From the NCBI GenBank assembly GCA_964007475.1, contig OZ023273.1:137799308-137863307 (forward strand): 64,000 nt of DNA, in the 5' to 3' direction. Within the stretch, counting starts at the first letter, position 1. Each line of letters starts with the position of its first letter. Below are positions 61,001 to 64,000 of this stretch, one piece after another. The stretch comes from Hybos culiciformis (lineage: Eukaryota > Arthropoda > Insecta > Diptera > Hybotidae). The notes beneath the pieces were generated by a model. The model made no database searches. It saw only the letters and a program-made list of their open reading frames with translations, and was not told the origin of the DNA. Position numbers and translations under genes: made by a program.

Positions 61001-64000
61001 AATACGAAAAGCATTATTTTTCTAATCAATCCGATTAGCGATTAAATCAAATCAATTAAAAAAAAAATTAAATCAATAATATTGACAAGAGTGGCGTCAA
61101 TTTTTGACATTGAATTTGTTGAAAAACTATTAGCAATTGAAATAGATTTAAATCTTATATTTAATTGATTAAAAAAATATAATTCAACATTCAGTTTTGA
61201 TTTTATATACTTTTTGAAAGAAGTGTTTAGTAATTAAGGGATTTTATAATATAGTTTCACTAACTAGTAAACAGTTTCTTACTCTAAGATAATTTTCTTT
61301 ATAATAATATCATTAGATATAATATTAAACTTTCTTAAAAAATATTCAGCAGTCAGTCTTTTCGGCAAAATTCATTTTTCAAGCACTCGATCACATTATT
61401 ACAATATATATACTAGTAACTTACTTATATAATGTTTGCTTCATTTTAAAAAACAAGTCTTCTACTCAATTTTTTTTTTCAATATAATAAAAATATATAG
61501 TTATAATCATTTACATACATATATATACATGACATACAACATATATCAGTAATCATTATCATAAAAACCAATTTATTATAAATTAAAATAAAAAAAGAAT
61601 ATTTTTTCATCAAATTAAAATAAGATTTATTTCTTTGGTTTAATCACAAATATTTTGCAAAAACAAAATTAAGTATAAATATAAATAAAATTAAATTTTA
61701 TTTTCGAAAATAATACAAAAAAAAAAAAAAACTTGAATATATTTAATACTAATAATAAATTTTACAGCATAAATAATATTGTTTTTTGTTGAATTAATTT
61801 GGCGCCACAATTTAATGAAAAAAAAAAAAAAGTGAATAGTTTACGCTCGCGTCAGTGTTAAAATATCACCATACCTTTAACTCATCATTGTTAAAACATT
61901 ATCCTTTCATATTTTATATGTGTAAAAGAGCTAAAATAGTATGACGAATATTTTAAAAATAATGTTTTTAACTGATTGTATGTTATAAATACCAATTAAG
62001 TCAGATTTTACATTTACATATTGTTTATAACAATTTGGTTTGCACTTAGTTGTCAATGACGTAAGTTATAAAATTATAATTTTGTTTTTTTGTGTTAGAA
62101 TGTTAGATAATAAAATCTTAATAAGCTATAGAAGAATGTTTTAATTTTATTTTCATAAGTGGATTGTAATATTTAAAAAATGCATAAAAATATTCAATTA
62201 GCAACTTACTGGTTAAAAGGACCCAAAATTTAACTTAGTCCGCCGCATGAAATTCTTAGATAACTTTTATATACAGTGGTCATAATGTACTACTACTAAA
62301 TTACTATAATATAAATATCAGCAACTGATAAAATTTTACAATATGACCTTAGGAACAATTCTGTTCCAGTCATCACATTTTAAATGATATTTTATTTTTA
62401 TTATTATTATCATCAAGCATAAAATTGTAATCAAACATACCAGTTAATTTATTATATAGTTGGGTGGTCATGTTAATTTCTAGTTTGTATACAAAAGTAA
62501 GAAATTAAGATTTCTATAAAAGGAAATCCACACAACACATGTATACAAATGTAAAGGGGAAATGATATTAATTTTTTTTAATTATAGCTATCATTAAAAA
62601 ATAAAAATTATCACTTTTTAGAATGACATATCTGGGTAAATGGTTTTGCTCAAATAAGCTGAAAATAACAAAGCTAAATTTCTAAATCTTTGAATGCAAT
62701 TTGACAAAACCAACGTATATTAAGTAAATAATTGATAATAAAAATATTTCATGTATTATATTCATTATATTGAATTTTCGCAATTCCCCAAAATATTTGT
62801 TACTACTTTATCAATATTTAAAAAAAAATAAATAAATTCGTACATAATTTATACACCGTGAATTTTTATAATAAAACCAATGACACTGTGATAATTAAAT
62901 TAAATTGAATTAATTATTTTTGTAGATATTATAACAATATAAAACTTTATTGCATTATTGATTGAAAATGAATTTATTGCAAATATTTTACTTATAAATG
63001 CACTAGTTGCATTTAATTAAAACAAAAATAAAAATTAATGAAAGTAGATGATGATGACATTTCATTCAAAAATTACAATATATGCAAAACAATAATATTT
63101 ATTATTATTTATTTCATTTTAAATAAAAATATTCAATTAATTATGCAAAAAAAATTTCACCCTATAATATGAATTAATACAATATAATAAATTATTTAAT
63201 AATACTACGTGATAATTTAATTAAGCTTAAATAAAATAATTTTAGCTGTACACACATTGGAAAATCCATTAAAATTTAAATTTCAGAAAGTTTTTTACTT
63301 TTTATTTTTATTTTTTTTTTTTAATTTTCAAAATGCGTTCACTTAAATTTGCTGGGATTTGATGATAGCCAAAGTTATGAAAGCATGAATAAATTGAAAT
63401 TAAATAATACTGCGCTCACATTCCTAACACTAATTCTTTCTTCAACTAATTTTTCCCAGCTAATCGCTTTTGTATAATATAGATTAAAACAATTTTAGAT
63501 TTGGTTCACTAAAGCCAGAAAATATCAGAGATGCACAGCGGTGGTTTTTCGGACTTTATTGTTTCCATTTATATGCTTTTATACTTCTTTTAATGCATTT
63601 CACAAAACATTATTTTACGAATTAAATTCAGAAAAAAAAAAATTAAATCAAAATATTTTATATTTAATAATTAAATGAAAAATATTTTATATATTTAACA
63701 TAATAAAATTGTAACTATAAGTGCACAAGTAAGTGAAAAACAAATATGACACACACAAGACTTAAAATGTTATGTCAATTGAATAAATTGTTATTTATGA
63801 TATTAATTAATTTTTACAATTATTGCACATTTTATATGTACAATAACAGGTAAAGGGTGTGTTTTCTTGTTATAACAATATTGCTAGCAGATGGTTATAG
63901 ATTATATAAAAATCTGAATTTGAACAAGAATTTTTAGAGAAGATAAAGAAAATTTTTTTAATATTAGAAATATCTTAAAAATATCATTAAACGGAATAAG
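55037..64000. other. AT-rich non-coding DNA upstream of net
   Basis: Nine kilobases without a supported gene. Open frames near 57165-57395 and 57940-58161 are Lys/Phe low complexity. The most structured point is a cluster of palindromes at 58278-58322. A CAGCTG E-box occurs near 60824. Regulatory DNA for net could lie here, but nothing in the sequence proves it. Confidence 0.5.

Noticed and set aside
1..64000. CRISPR arrays, rRNA, tRNA and bacterial operons
   Set aside because: None seen. The composition, introns and gene content are those of an animal nuclear genome.

Overview
The window is eukaryotic, very AT-rich (my impression is about four-fifths A+T, not counted) and full of poly-A/poly-T runs, with small spliceosomal introns. 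It is insect DNA and most probably from a fly (Diptera). The main evidence is a clear orthologue of the Drosophila bHLH gene net (ATOH8 class) and a secreted leucine-rich-repeat protein of a style common in flies. The species cannot be named from sequence alone. There are no rRNA, tRNA, CRISPR or prokaryotic features.

Gene content is sparse. Three protein-coding genes are well supported. (1) A four-exon transposase gene on the minus strand (8703 to 6464, 682 aa) lies inside a complete DNA transposon at 5449-9305, which has matched terminal inverted repeats and a 4-bp ATTT target-site duplication. (2) A single-exon secreted LRR protein lies on the plus strand at 43771-44997 (408 aa). (3) net lies on the minus strand; a 10-nt coding first exon at 54861-54852 joins across a 4.4-kb intron to the main exon at 50444-49333 (373 aa in total). 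Weak candidate exons at 12251-12339, 13109-13247, 15738-15777 and 34814-34877 are recorded with low confidence.

Layout. 1-4.8 kb is AT-rich non-coding. 4.8-10 kb is a repeat neighbourhood in which the Sola-like transposon lies between two copies of a fold-back repeat family. 10-15.8 kb is non-coding with a 21-bp inverted repeat and possible orphan exons. 15.8-16.7 kb is an 844-bp non-autonomous hAT-like element with an 8-bp target duplication. 19.2-19.6 kb holds a third, best-preserved copy of the fold-back repeat. 31.0-31.4 kb is a 412-bp hAT-like MITE with its own 8-bp target duplication. 34.8 kb has a possible core promoter and leader exon. 43.7-45 kb is the LRR gene, 49.3-55 kb is net with its probable promoter, and 55-64 kb is non-coding and may hold net regulatory DNA.

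The most interesting item is the intact-looking Sola-like transposon. Its gene model splices in frame through three short introns, its ends and target duplication are recognisable, and its subterminal regions carry a degenerate array of about 50-60-bp units built on the same motif as the inner part of the terminal repeat.
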